Shown: piece by piece, positions 37,101 through 45,238 of the stretch
Numbering within the stretch: position 1 is the first letter of the stretch
How the letters are laid out: every line of letters begins with the position of its first letter
Assembly: GCF_004341105.1 (NCBI RefSeq)
Contig: NZ_SLZK01000007.1
Coordinates: 310,001-374,000 of the forward strand
Reading direction: 5' to 3'
DNA from: Rhizobium sp. BK418
GTDB taxonomy: Bacteria > Pseudomonadota > Alphaproteobacteria > Rhizobiales > Rhizobiaceae
DNA: 64,000 bases
Made by a program: the position numbers and the translations under genes
Notes under the pieces: model-generated
Databases searched by the model: none
Seen by the model: the letters and a program-made list of their open reading frames with translations, nothing else
Told to the model about the DNA's origin: nothing

Positions 37101-37267
37101 ACCATGACGCGGAAGGTGAAATCCGGGTCTTCCTTCTGGCCCATGCGGGTCAGGCCGAGCACGCCGGTAATCAGGATCAGCCCGAAAAGGAAGCGTGCGA
37201 TACTCGGATGGCCGATTGCCCAGCGTGAAAGGTTGAAGGGGCGCTTTTCAGTGTTGGTGGCGTCCAT
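34121..37267 (-). CDS. RND efflux transporter inner-membrane pump
   Basis: 1048 residues from the ATG at 37267 (MDATNTEKRPFNLSRWAIGH), the normal length for HAE-type RND pumps. Twelve helices: TM1 near residues 22-40, a large periplasmic loop, then the TM2-6 block. TM4 carries the proton-relay DD in IALGLLVDDAMIVVEMMERK. A second large loop precedes the C-terminal helices (FGFVAILGVIALLGIIIRNSIILVDQ). It exports hydrophobic toxic compounds by proton antiport with the adaptor gene just upstream. No outer-membrane TolC gene is present here. Confidence 0.95.
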   Translation of the reverse strand: MDATNTEKRPFNLSRWAIGHPSIARFLFGLILITGVLGLTRMGQKEDPDFTFRVMVVQALWPGASLQDMEDQVTNKIERKLQETPHLDWVKSYTRAGSTIITVQVKGDTDSAQVADAFYQVRKKVGDINSDLPQGLLGPYFNDEFGDTFITLHSISGDGYSYPELKKFAIQARDMLLTTPGVEKAVIIGDQPEKIYIDVSSKALAERGLTILDLQNAIKGQNAVDPAGNVDTGLRSVRISVEGNVHKVEDIRELRLRSGNQVTRLGDIATVTSGLEDPYQRKYRFNGHESVQVGVVMAKGFKVTDVGKDVEATYKRFEDSLPYGVAVDQISNQPDVVTDAVSEFMHALGEALAIVLVVSFLSIGWRSGLVIAIAIPLVLAATFAIMYELGIDLQRISLGALIIALGLLVDDAMIVVEMMERKLEEGLVKIDAASFAYSSTAFPMLTGTLITTAGFIPVGFAASTAGEYVRSLFYVVGIALVTSWFVAVYFTPWLGYMILKQRHHAGEHHDVFDTRFYRGLRRTVGWAVRHRVIVLSLTLATFVASLWSFQFIPQNFFPQSSRPEILVDLWLPEGTSIKEVEAQAKALEAKMMDDKDKKFIATYIGEGAPRFFLPLDQQLRNPNYAQLLIMANDEPARERLITKLRSILAEDFPSIRGKVDRLFLGPPTGWPVQMRVMGPDRAEVREIADQVKERFTRDPMLGAVHDDWLEPVPAMKLVIDQDRARALGVTSQRVRQMLQTAMSGAPLDDFRDGEETVSIVAREPDANRSLLSAVNSVYVPTDFGGYVPVSQIAKVMPVMEQGVEWRRDRLPTISVRATLPDGVQPNDVVTKLYNDMQDLRDSLPAGYKIEIQGGAEDSAESQASIAAKAPIMLVVIMILLMAQLQHFGKAMLVFATGPLGIIGAASALLISGAPFGFVAILGVIALLGIIIRNSIILVDQIDQDIKAGMHRQEAIVGAAVRRFRPIILTALTAVLALIPISRGVFWGPLAYAMMGGILVATVLTILVLPAGYALFFGREPKTKTDEHANANQEEADGDIHHPPALAAE

Positions 37268-37292
37268 GATCCTGTTCCCTCTTCCTGGCCGT

Positions 37293-38432
37293 TCAGCGGA
37301 CGGCTGCATCCGTTTCGGCGGCAGCCGATTGCTGGTCGGGAAGCTTGACCTTCAGGTTTTCGCTCATGAATTGCGTGCCGGCGGCAACGACGAGATCGCC
37401 GCTATCGAGACCCTTGGCGACGCGTACGCCGTCGCCGGTGAAATCCACCACCTCGATATCTCTGATATGAACGGTTTCCGTGCCGCGATCGACAGTCCAG
37501 ACGACCTGCTTGCCGTCCTTCTGCGCGAGCGCGCTGAGCGGAATGGAAACATAAGTATCGCTGTTGCTGACATTGGCCTCGATCGTCGCCGTCATGCCGA
37601 GCAGCACACGGGGATCGTTCGGCAGGCTGACACGCACCGCAAAGGTGCGGGATTGCTGGTCGGCGCTGCCGGATACTTCGCGAACCGTGCCATCGAGCAC
37701 CAGCTTGCTGTCGGCCCAGAAGCCCGCCTTCACGGTCTTACCCGGCTTGAACTGGGCGATATCGTTTTCCGGCACCGCGATCTGCACTTCCTTCTCACCG
37801 TCGACAGCGACGGTGACGACAGGCGTTCCCGATCCCACGACCTGGCCCACATCGGCATTGATGGTCGTCACGATCCCGTTGTGATCGGCCTTGAGCTCCG
37901 TATAGCTCACTTGGTTCTTCGCCTGATCGAGCGCGGAAACGGCTGCATCGCGGGTTGAAATCGCCTGATCGTGAGTGAGTGAGGCCTGCTCGACCTGCGA
38001 TTTCGGCGCAACATTCTTGTCAAAGAGCTGTTCGGCGCGACGGTTGGCGATATCGGCCGTTTCGACGGCCTTTTCGGCAGCAGCGAGATTGGCTTCGGCG
38101 GTCTTCACGGCGAGTTCGTAATCGGTCGAATCCATCCGGGCGAGGACATCGCCGGGCTTCACCCGCTCGCCGATATCGACAAGACGTTCGGTTATCTTGC
38201 CATTGACCCGGAAACCGAGGTTCATTTCCGTGCGCGCGCGCACCGAGCCGGAATAATCGAGCGTGCGGGTATCACCAGCCTTGGCGACCTCGACCACTTT
38301 GACCGGACGGATCACGTCCTTGACCTCTGCCTTTTCTTCCGTGCAGCCGGCAACGCCGACCCCGATCGCGCTGACAAGCGCGAGGCTCATGACGGACGGC
38401 ATGCGGTTGCTGAAGGCCTTGAGCGAAAACAT
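37293..38432 (-). CDS. RND efflux periplasmic adaptor (membrane fusion lipoprotein)
   Basis: 379 residues from the ATG at 38432. A lipoprotein signal ends in the lipobox VGVAGC. The HlyD/AcrA order follows: beta-barrel/lipoyl (VRARTEMNLGFRVNGKITER), alpha hairpin (EANLAAAEKAVETADIANRR, DAAVSALDQAKNQ), second lipoyl half (KADHNGIVTTINADVGQVV), then the C-terminal barrel. It joins the pump to an outer-membrane channel. The pump gene follows after 25 bases and the TetR gene lies 50 bases before it. Confidence 0.94.
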   Translation of the reverse strand: MFSLKAFSNRMPSVMSLALVSAIGVGVAGCTEEKAEVKDVIRPVKVVEVAKAGDTRTLDYSGSVRARTEMNLGFRVNGKITERLVDIGERVKPGDVLARMDSTDYELAVKTAEANLAAAEKAVETADIANRRAEQLFDKNVAPKSQVEQASLTHDQAISTRDAAVSALDQAKNQVSYTELKADHNGIVTTINADVGQVVGSGTPVVTVAVDGEKEVQIAVPENDIAQFKPGKTVKAGFWADSKLVLDGTVREVSGSADQQSRTFAVRVSLPNDPRVLLGMTATIEANVSNSDTYVSIPLSALAQKDGKQVVWTVDRGTETVHIRDIEVVDFTGDGVRVAKGLDSGDLVVAAGTQFMSENLKVKLPDQQSAAAETDAAVR

Positions 38433-38482
38433 CTTTCGCGCTCCTGATTGTTTCGGGTTTTCTTGGGCGACCTTGGCCGCGC

Positions 38483-39091
38483 TTATTTTTTCAGTGCCCT
38501 GATCGCAAATTCGATCAGCTCTTCGACGGCTGCCCGGTTCGTCTTGGCAAGACATTGGGCTACCATCTGCGGATGGCAGAGATTGACGGTCGCCGCCCCA
38601 AAGCAGCGGGAGGCGACCTCTGGATCCTGTTCGGCGAATTCACCGGCAGCGATGCCTTCGCGGATGACATCGGCAAGCAACGCATGGATGTCATCGATGT
38701 GTTTTTCGATAACATGCCAGTCACGCTCGATGGCGACGATCACCATCTCGTGCACCTTCTGCTGGTCGAGCATGGTGTCGAGCGTCAGCTGATACTGGCT
38801 GCGAACGAACTGGCGCAGCCGGTCCGAAGCGCTGATCTTCTGATGGCAGATATTGGATGCAAGCTGGTAGCTGGTTGCCAGCATCCGGCCGCAGATCGCT
38901 TGGTGGATTTCAACCTTGGAGGCGAAGAAGCGGTAGATATTGGCAGGCGACATGCCGAGATCGCGGGCGACATCCGCGACCGTCGTCTTCGAATATCCGT
39001 AGTGGCGGAAAAGCCGCTCGGCCGCATCGAGGATGCGGGTGATATTTTCCTGCCGTGTGACGTCCAGCGTGTTTTCCGCGATGTCATTCAT
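38483..39091 (-). CDS. TetR family repressor of the RND operon
   Basis: 202 residues. The N-terminal HTH is ILDAAERLFRHYGYSKTTVA, DVARDLGMSPANIYRFFASK; the C-terminal domain is helical and ligand-binding. It is the first gene of a leftward operon with the adaptor and pump. A perfect 50-bp palindrome lies 12 bases before its start codon, pointing to autoregulation of the whole operon relieved by a pump substrate. Confidence 0.94.
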   Translation of the reverse strand: MNDIAENTLDVTRQENITRILDAAERLFRHYGYSKTTVADVARDLGMSPANIYRFFASKVEIHQAICGRMLATSYQLASNICHQKISASDRLRQFVRSQYQLTLDTMLDQQKVHEMVIVAIERDWHVIEKHIDDIHALLADVIREGIAAGEFAEQDPEVASRCFGAATVNLCHPQMVAQCLAKTNRAAVEELIEFAIRALKK

Positions 39092-39103
39092 GGGTTTCAG
39101 GCC

Positions 39104-39153
39104 TGATATTTTACGACTGACGAAATTCGAATTTCGTCAGTCGTAAAATATCA
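39104..39153. promoter_or_regulatory. Perfect 50-bp palindrome upstream of the TetR-adaptor-pump operon
   Basis: The two 25-base halves (beginning TGATATTTTACGACTGACG on each strand) are exact reverse complements with no spacer. On the minus strand a TTGACA box (39168-39163) with a 17-base gap to TACGAC (39145-39140) places the -10 inside the left edge of the palindrome. A pair of TetR dimers could bind here. The transcript leader would also begin in or near this self-complementary sequence. Confidence 0.8.
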
Positions 39154-39185
39154 TCCTTCAATTGTCAATGATCTTACGATGCAAA

Positions 39186-39217
39186 CAAAAATGCCGCACC
39201 CCGGGAGGCTGCGGCAT
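39186..39217 (-). terminator. Terminator of the OsmC gene
   Basis: Stem ATGCCGCA/TGCGGCAT with an 11-base loop; read leftwards it ends in TTTTTGTTT. It lies 25 bases after the OsmC stop and separates it from the TetR promoter region. Confidence 0.82.
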
Positions 39218-39241
39218 CAGAACGAAAACAGGCTTTAAGGA

Positions 39242-39673
39242 TCAGGCGAGCTTGACGTCGAGCGTGATCGGAACGGCCGAGAGAGCCTTGGAAACAGGGC
39301 ACCCGGCCTTGGCCATGCCGGCAAGCTCTTCGAACTTTGCCTGGTCGGCACCGGGAATGCTGCCCGTCAGCGACAGGTGGATGGCGGTGATGGCAAAACC
39401 ACCTTCGACGCTTTCGAGAGTAACCCTGGCAGACGTTTCCATATGGTCGGCCTTGAGGCCGGCTTCGCCGAGGGTCAGCGACAGCGCCATGGTGAAGCAG
39501 CCTGCATGAGCAGCACCGATAAGCTCTTCCGGGTTGGTGCCGGGAATTCCTTCGAAGCGGCTTGCAAAGCCATAGGGGTAGTTGTTCAGCGCGCCGCTCT
39601 GGGTCGAGATCTGACCTTTGCCGTCCTTGAGACCGCCCGACCACTGGGCCGAACCTGTGCGATTGATCTGCAT
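39242..39673 (-). CDS. OsmC family peroxiredoxin
   Basis: 143 residues from the ATG at 39673, preceded by a CAGGAGGAC ribosome site. The two redox cysteines are C59 (GAAHAGCFTMALS) and C125 (AKAGCPVSKAL). The form of the second motif and the PEELIGAAHAGC block fit the OsmC branch, which reduces organic hydroperoxides and is often stress induced. It is monocistronic with its own terminator. Confidence 0.92.
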   Translation of the reverse strand: MQINRTGSAQWSGGLKDGKGQISTQSGALNNYPYGFASRFEGIPGTNPEELIGAAHAGCFTMALSLTLGEAGLKADHMETSARVTLESVEGGFAITAIHLSLTGSIPGADQAKFEELAGMAKAGCPVSKALSAVPITLDVKLA

Positions 39674-40039
39674 GCCGTCCTCCTGTTTCGATTGATTTTC
39701 GAAGCGCCGCAACGCTCCACCGCGAAGGACATTCCGCCCTTCCGACCGGCAATATAGTCCTCTATCCGCGGAAGACGACATCAGATTGAGCCCGCAACAA
39801 AACGCGACGAAAAGAACTCGGCGTGCCCGGGCGCCGGCCGCGCATCCACCCTGATCCTGGCGGCGATCGCGCCGCACTGCCCGCTCGCGCTCGCGTGAAT
39901 GTCGATGCCCTGGCGCCGTGAAGACGGCAGCTTTGCCGAGTGGTAAGCAAGGGGCCGCGAAAGTGGTCCTTTTTCATCCGCCTTGTCGGATCATGAACCA
40001 CTCATCCGTCATAATGGAAACTCTAAGAGGAGATTTCAC
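39674..40039. other. 366-bp divergent intergenic region
   Basis: The region between OsmC and DoxX holds no convincing gene. A GC-rich central block (about 39815-39930) contains short palindromic runs such as GGGCGCCGGCCGCGC. AGAGGAG at 40029 is the DoxX ribosome site. Promoters for both genes are expected here, but I cannot pick clear boxes. Confidence 0.5.
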
Positions 40040-40435
40040 ATGGCCAGAACAGTCGCAATTCTTATCGCCCGCATCATCTTCAGCTTCATCTTCTTCATGG
40101 CCGCCGGCTTCAAATTTGCCGATATCGGGGCGACCGCCGCCTACATAACGTCGGCCGGCTTTCCCGCGCCGACATTCCTTGCCTGGGTCGCGGCTTTCTT
40201 CGAGATCGCGCTGGCACTTGCCTTCATTACCGGCGCCTTCTTCACCGAAGCCAGCCTGCTTGCCGGCATCTACGTGATCTTCCTTGCCTTTTCTTTCCAT
40301 GGCCCTTCGCACTGGCAGCAGAACCAGGCCGAATTCGGCTTCTTCATCGATCACTTCACCTTCCTCGCCGGCCTGCTCTTTGCCGCCGTCCACGGACCGG
40401 AAAAATGGGCGCTGCGCCATAGCGTTCTGAAATAA
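40040..40435 (+). CDS. DoxX-like family membrane protein
   Basis: 131 residues from the ATG at 40040 (AGAGGAGATTTCAC upstream). Four helices, with FMAAGFKFADIGATAAYITS and a conserved FHGPSHWQQNQAEFGFFIDHF block near residue 90. It is shorter than and only loosely similar to the DoxX protein at 9331-9774. Divergent from OsmC, which makes an oxidative-stress setting possible but unproven. Confidence 0.85.
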   Translation: MARTVAILIARIIFSFIFFMAAGFKFADIGATAAYITSAGFPAPTFLAWVAAFFEIALALAFITGAFFTEASLLAGIYVIFLAFSFHGPSHWQQNQAEFGFFIDHFTFLAGLLFAAVHGPEKWALRHSVLK

Positions 40436-40514
40436 CTTCCGTCACACGTCCGGTCCGGAACCAACAGTCGCCCCGATCATTGCCTTTACCGGCAACAGCA
40501 GAGAGGAGCGGCCC

Positions 40515-41294
40515 ATGGAGCTGCAGGGAAAGATCGCATTAGTCACAGGCGCAGGTTCGGGCATCGGCAAGGCGACTGCACTGAAGCTCGCCGCTGAAGG
40601 CGCCAAAGTTGCGGTGCTGAGTCGCACCGAAAGCGAGGTGCTGCAGACCTGCAATGAGATCATCGCAGCCGGCGGTCAGTCTATCGAACTGACCGCCGAT
40701 ACAAGCGACGAAGCCCAGATGCGCGCCGCCATCGACAAGATGACCGAGAGTTTCGGCGGCATCGACATCGTCGTGGCCAATGCCGGCATCAACGGTGTCT
40801 GGGCGCCGATCGACGATCTCAAGCCGGATGAATGGGATCGGACAATGACCGTCAACCTACGCGGCACATACATGACGCTGCATCTCACCGTGCCCTACCT
40901 GAAGACGAATGGCGGCTCGATCGTCGTCGTCTCCTCCATCAACGGCACGCGCACCTTCACCACGCCGGGCGCCACAGCCTATGCCGCCACCAAGGCCGCC
41001 CAGGTAGCCATAGTCCAGCAGCTGGCGCTGGAACTCGGCAAACACGGCATACGTGTCAACGCCGTGTGCCCCGGCGCGATCGAAACCAGCATCGCCGCCA
41101 ACACAGCGTCACGTCATCGCGAGGAAACCGAGGTGCCCGTCATCTGGCCGGAAGGGGAAATCCCGATTACCGGCGGCAAGGCGGGATCGAGCGACGATGT
41201 AGCCGAAACGATCCTTTTCCTGGCCTCCGAGCGCGCGCGCCATATTACCGGCACGCCGGTCTGGATCGATGGCGGGCAGGGGTTGCTGCGCTAA
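40515..41294 (+). CDS. Short-chain dehydrogenase/reductase
   Basis: 259 residues. Cofactor motif TGAGSGIGKA at 12-21, NAG in VVANAGING, active-site serine in VVVSSINGT and the YxxxK pair in AYAATKAAQ. The C-terminal region (WPEGEIPITGGKAGSSDDVA) is typical of NAD(P)-dependent SDRs acting on sugars or alcohols. It stands alone after DoxX with its own GAGAGGAG ribosome site; the substrate cannot be read. Confidence 0.92.
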   Translation: MELQGKIALVTGAGSGIGKATALKLAAEGAKVAVLSRTESEVLQTCNEIIAAGGQSIELTADTSDEAQMRAAIDKMTESFGGIDIVVANAGINGVWAPIDDLKPDEWDRTMTVNLRGTYMTLHLTVPYLKTNGGSIVVVSSINGTRTFTTPGATAYAATKAAQVAIVQQLALELGKHGIRVNAVCPGAIETSIAANTASRHREETEVPVIWPEGEIPITGGKAGSSDDVAETILFLASERARHITGTPVWIDGGQGLLR

Positions 41295-41532
41295 GGCCGT
41301 TCTTCGGCGGAATGAACATGCCTTGGCTCGCCGATCAGGTGAATAGGTTGCATAACTTGCATGATTATCTAACCGAACGCGGAAATCTGTCAGTGAGATC
41401 TGCATCTATCAAGATCTGACATTTTCCATAGTGCGCCGAAAAAATGCCCCTGCATCTCCTTCATCCTATGCAGACACCTAAAGCTCCATGAAAAAAATGA
41501 CATGCAATGGCGTCAAGATAAAGGGCTGCCAC

Positions 41533-42756
41533 TCAGCTGTTCAGCCGCGCACTCTCCAGCGTGTAGAGCAACTGTGGACGCTTGACGCCGCGCAGCGCGT
41601 AACGGCCGACGCAGGCGAGAACATTGCGCTCTGCCTCGGGGATCGCGGATTCAAAATCCGACGACATCAGCACGTTGAGATCGACCGACCGGCAGATGGA
41701 GGCTATACGGCTTACCTCGTTGACGGCCGGCCCGATGACTGTGAAGTCCAGACGATCCTGGCTGCCGATATTGCCGTAGAAAACGTCACCAATATGCAGG
41801 CCGATATAGACATCGGTCGTCGGCCGCCGATCCGCCTCGCGTGCGGCATTCAGAACCGCGAGCTTCTGCCGCACCAGCCGCTCTGCCTGCAGGGCAGCCG
41901 AACAGCTTTCCGATGGCTCCTCACCTTTGAAGATTGCGAGCACTCCATCGCCGATCAGTTTCAGAACATTGCCGCCGGCCTCATGGATCGCGGTGATCAC
42001 GACTTCGCTATATTCGTTGAGCAGCGGGATGATATCTTCGGGCGGCGAATTGTCTGATATTTTCGTATAATTCAGCAGATCCGAAAACCAGAGTGCGGCT
42101 GAAATCCGCTCGGTCTTGCCGCGTGAGATCTTGCCTTCCATCACCTGGCGCGCGGCATCTTCGCCGAGATAGACTTCGGCGATGGTGCGAGCGATGCGGG
42201 CAAGCGCCACGCATTTGATCGCCAGCCCCAGCACCGGCACCAGCTTGCGCAGGACGGCAAGGTCCTGATCGGAGAAACCCTCAGGATGTTTGGTTGAGAA
42301 ATGCGAGAAGAAACAGTCCATCTCGCCGATCGTACCGGCCTGGGCAAAATGATGCGCCATGGCGATGTAATCGGTATGGCCGAGCGCATGAATCTGGTCC
42401 AGCATGATGAAATCGGTCGGATCGCCGAATCCGATCCTGCGCCGCACCTCGCGGTCGCCACTCGTCCAGAGATGGTAGAAAGCCGAGCGACGCCAGGTTT
42501 CCAGTCCCTGGCCTTCGCCTGAAGGGCCATATTCGAATTCGCCTTCGAAATTCGCCTCACTTTCACTATCCCAGCGGAAGGCGCGCCCTTCATGAACCGG
42601 ATGCAGCGTATCCATCAGCGCCATGGCCCGATCGAGGCGCATGCCCGCATTGCGGCAGACCTCGCAGAAGCCGGCGAGCAGCTCCGCCTCGGTCGCGCCG
42701 TTCAAGCCCTGTTCCGTCACCCATGCTGCGATTGTGCCGATATCGCTATAGCCCAT
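41533..42756 (-). CDS. Class III adenylate/guanylate cyclase
   Basis: 407 residues. An N-terminal region of about 215 residues has no recognised domain but includes a helical stretch rich in His and Trp. The C-terminal cyclase domain (about 220-400) holds the metal aspartates (WFSDLLNYTKIS and LIGDGVLAIF), the adenine-selecting lysine in NVLKLIGD and the transition-state Asn/Arg in VIGPAVNEVSRI. A Thr replaces the usual Asp in the second purine-contact position (DFTVIG), as in class IIIb enzymes. It makes cAMP from ATP if active. A paralogue lies at the right end of the window. Confidence 0.91.
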   Translation of the reverse strand: MGYSDIGTIAAWVTEQGLNGATEAELLAGFCEVCRNAGMRLDRAMALMDTLHPVHEGRAFRWDSESEANFEGEFEYGPSGEGQGLETWRRSAFYHLWTSGDREVRRRIGFGDPTDFIMLDQIHALGHTDYIAMAHHFAQAGTIGEMDCFFSHFSTKHPEGFSDQDLAVLRKLVPVLGLAIKCVALARIARTIAEVYLGEDAARQVMEGKISRGKTERISAALWFSDLLNYTKISDNSPPEDIIPLLNEYSEVVITAIHEAGGNVLKLIGDGVLAIFKGEEPSESCSAALQAERLVRQKLAVLNAAREADRRPTTDVYIGLHIGDVFYGNIGSQDRLDFTVIGPAVNEVSRIASICRSVDLNVLMSSDFESAIPEAERNVLACVGRYALRGVKRPQLLYTLESARLNS

Positions 42757-42839
42757 ACGCTCTCCTCATTCGCTGCAAGCTGTAACGCGAATCTGCGGCA
42801 GATGGAAAGACAATCAACCCGAAGCGCTCGCTCAACGCA

Positions 42840-43874
42840 TCATTGCATTGCCGGCATATTGTAGGGTGTGACGATTTCGACGGCCGAGAACGCAACCGGC
42901 GCCGTCCGGGTGGCGGGAATGGCGCGGGCCATGATCGCACGAAAGGCCGAGCGCGCATCGGTTCTGAGATCATGATGCAACACGAAATCGATCCGCCGTT
43001 CGACAAGCAGGGCGCGATTGTCGGCATCGAGATCATGCGCCACGAAAACCGAGACTGCCCGGCCCGCAGCCTCGAAAGCCGCAAGCACCGCGCGGTTGCC
43101 GCCGCCGACCGAATAGACGGCATTGATATCAGGATCACCGGCGAGGGCTGCCGCAACGAGCGTGCCTGTCGCAGTATCGGTACCGTGCCCTTCGCTGACC
43201 TCGACAATGCCGATCGAAGGATAATGCGCCCGGATCACCCGGCGAAAGCCGATCTCGCGCTCCTCCTCGCCCCGGAACCGGCCGCTCGATAGCGTCACCA
43301 GTGCCTTGCCGCCCGCAGGTCCGAGAAGCCGGCCGATAAGATAGGCCGCCGTCTCGCCCGCTGCTCGATTGTCGGCGCCAGCATAGGCTGATCGCGCCGA
43401 ATTCGGCAGGTCCGTCACGAGCGCGACGACGGGAATACCGGCCGCATCGAGCCGCGCAACGGCGGCAACGACCTCAGGCACATCAGGCGCTTTCAGCACG
43501 ATGCCATGCGTGCCGCGTAGGCGAATACGGTCGAGAAGCTGCACCAGCTCCGCAGCGCGCATCACCTCGGCGAAATGGAAACGGCAGCGAAAAGCCGTCG
43601 GCAGGAAGGTCGCGACCTCCGTTTCGAAGGCAGCCCGCACCGCAGTACTGAACCGCTCCGGCGTCTCCATAACGATATCGATCGCAAGCTTGCGGCCGGC
43701 CACATCGGCTCCCGCCTGCTTTTCGAGTTCGGCGATTGCCGCCTTCACCCGCATCTCCGTCTGCCGCCGCACACCGGGCCTGCCGTTCAGCACCCGGTCA
43801 ACGGTTGCGGTGCTGAGGCCTGCCTGAAAAGCGATATCCTTGACGAGAAAGCGATGAGCCACGGCGATCTTCAC
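42840..43874 (-). CDS. LacI-family regulator with sugar-binding domain
   Basis: Up to 344 residues. HTH near residues 8-30 (VKDIAFQAGLSTATVDRVLNG), hinge, then a periplasmic-binding-protein-like sensor (RSAYAGADNRAAGETAAYLI, VYSVGGGNRAVLAAF). The start may be the GTG at 43874 or another GTG at 43862 with GGGAG further upstream. Divergent from a dioxygenase-SDR operon that it probably controls. TVDR in the recognition helix, in place of the common TVSR, is a distinct subgroup feature. Confidence 0.91.
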   Translation of the reverse strand: MKIAVAHRFLVKDIAFQAGLSTATVDRVLNGRPGVRRQTEMRVKAAIAELEKQAGADVAGRKLAIDIVMETPERFSTAVRAAFETEVATFLPTAFRCRFHFAEVMRAAELVQLLDRIRLRGTHGIVLKAPDVPEVVAAVARLDAAGIPVVALVTDLPNSARSAYAGADNRAAGETAAYLIGRLLGPAGGKALVTLSSGRFRGEEEREIGFRRVIRAHYPSIGIVEVSEGHGTDTATGTLVAAALAGDPDINAVYSVGGGNRAVLAAFEAAGRAVSVFVAHDLDADNRALLVERRIDFVLHHDLRTDARSAFRAIMARAIPATRTAPVAFSAVEIVTPYNMPAMQ

Positions 43875-43904
43875 TCCCGGAATTCTGATGGTTTTTTGAT
43901 GGAT

Positions 43905-43922
43905 TCCTGATCTACATCAGGA
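43905..43922. promoter_or_regulatory. Inverted repeat between the LacI and dioxygenase genes
   Basis: TCCTGAT-CTAC-ATCAGGA, 7-bp arms and a 4-base centre, 48 bases before the dioxygenase start and 31 before the LacI start. It could be the operator for both directions, though it lacks the central CG common in LacI operators. Confidence 0.45.
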
Positions 43923-43969
43923 TCGCCGGCGGCGTATAGTCCCCTTCATCGGACATGGAGGAGTACCCG

Positions 43970-45157
43970 ATGAAATCAGACAACCAGCAAAAATTGCGCG
44001 CCGATCGCGTCTGGCTCACCGAAGACGCTTGCGATCTCAGCGATTTCCGCGCACTCGCAGAAAAGACCACCTTGCTCGCCGATTACCCGACGGCCTCTGC
44101 CGTCGAGAAGAACGTTCTGATCTACAACAGCCGCAAAGTGATCGAAGCGGCGTCTACGCCGGCAGGCCGTCGCGCCGTTCTCGCCGAAATCTGCGAAGCC
44201 TTCGGCATCGGCCCCGGTGTCGTCGTCTTCAAGCGTGCCTATGAAGACACCAGCATCATCGACCGGGCGAGCACCATCTTCGAAGAGATCATTGAGGAGC
44301 AGCACCGCACATCCACTGGCGGCGGCGACCATTTTGCCAAACCGGGCGCCAATGACCGCATCTGGAATTCATTGGAAAAACACTGCCTGGCAGACCCTGA
44401 AAATTTCGCCCGCTATTACGGCAATACCATCGTGGCGCTGGCAAGCGAGGCATGGCTCGGCCCGCATTATCAGATGACGGCACAGGTCAACCGGGTGAAC
44501 CCCGGCGGTGCGGCGCAATCCGCCCACCGCGACTACCACCTCGGCTTCCAGTCCTCCAAAGTGATCGAGCAGTTCCCGGCCCATGTGCATCGCCTCTCGC
44601 CGGTACTGACCCTGCAGGGTGCGGTTGCCCATTGCGACATGCCGCTCGAAAGCGGCCCGACGCTTTTCCTGCCGCACAGCCAGACTTACGAGCCGGGCTA
44701 TCTCGCTCTCAAGCGCCAGGAATTCAAGGATTATTTCGAGCAGAACCATATCCAGCTGCCGCTGGAAAAGGGCGATGTCGTATTCTTCAACCCCGCCCTC
44801 TTCCACGCTGCCGGCACCAACCGCTCGAAGGACATCAAACGCGTGGCGAACCTGCTTCAGGTCTCCTCGGCTTTCGGCCGAGCCATGGAAACCGTCAATC
44901 GCGAACGCATGAGCGCAAAACTCTTCCCCGCCCTGAAGGCGCTGAAGAGCAGGCTTTCGGCCGGCGAGATCGCCAATGCCGTCGCATGCTGTGCAGAAGG
45001 CTATTCCTTCCCGACCAATCTCGACCGCGACCCGCCGCTCGGCGGCCTCGCGCCGAAGACACAGGCACAGCTGATGCACGAGGCGCTGGAAGAAGGCTGG
45101 AGCGATGAAACATTCACCAAAGCCCTCGCCGACCAGGCGGCCAAGAAGCTGAGCTGA
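43970..45157 (+). CDS. Phytanoyl-CoA dioxygenase family Fe(II)/2-oxoglutarate oxygenase
   Basis: 395 residues from the ATG at 43970 (GGAGGAG upstream). The iron ligands H186-x-D188 (SAHRDYHLG) and H279 (FNPALFHAAGTN), with R285 for 2-oxoglutarate, are all present, so it should be catalytically competent. It is longer than typical PhyH proteins, with an extra 100-residue N-terminal part. First gene of an SDR-lactonase set under a LacI regulator. The substrate is probably a sugar-derived or small organic compound, not phytanoyl-CoA, but this is inference. Confidence 0.89.
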   Translation: MKSDNQQKLRADRVWLTEDACDLSDFRALAEKTTLLADYPTASAVEKNVLIYNSRKVIEAASTPAGRRAVLAEICEAFGIGPGVVVFKRAYEDTSIIDRASTIFEEIIEEQHRTSTGGGDHFAKPGANDRIWNSLEKHCLADPENFARYYGNTIVALASEAWLGPHYQMTAQVNRVNPGGAAQSAHRDYHLGFQSSKVIEQFPAHVHRLSPVLTLQGAVAHCDMPLESGPTLFLPHSQTYEPGYLALKRQEFKDYFEQNHIQLPLEKGDVVFFNPALFHAAGTNRSKDIKRVANLLQVSSAFGRAMETVNRERMSAKLFPALKALKSRLSAGEIANAVACCAEGYSFPTNLDRDPPLGGLAPKTQAQLMHEALEEGWSDETFTKALADQAAKKLS

Positions 45158-45185
45158 CCCTGAGCCTAGCTAAATTGATCCCAGT

Positions 45186-45208
45186 GCCCCTCGCTTCCGG
45201 CGAGGGGC
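45186..45208. other. Stem-loop between the dioxygenase and SDR genes
   Basis: GCCCCTCGC-TTCCG-GCGAGGGGC, 9-bp stem, in the 81-bp gap. No T run follows. It may protect or attenuate the transcript between two genes of one operon. Confidence 0.6.
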
Positions 45209-45238
45209 CATTTGCATATCATCAGGAGGAGAAGACAT

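Noticed and set aside
34121..38432. Possible metal-efflux (CzcA-type) identity of the RND pump
   Set aside because: TM4 has the DD pair of drug-type pumps within VDDAMIVVEMMERK, and the adaptor and TetR neighbours fit a multidrug system better.
39931..39950. A tRNA D-arm-like stretch (GCCGAGTGGTAAGCA) between OsmC and DoxX
   Set aside because: No matching T-arm (GGTTCGAATCC-like), anticodon stem or acceptor stem could be found around it.
41295..41532. A 35-codon frame starting MNMPWLADQVNR after the SDR gene
   Set aside because: Its ribosome site is weak, it has no recognisable family, and it is not coupled to a gene, so I do not call it.
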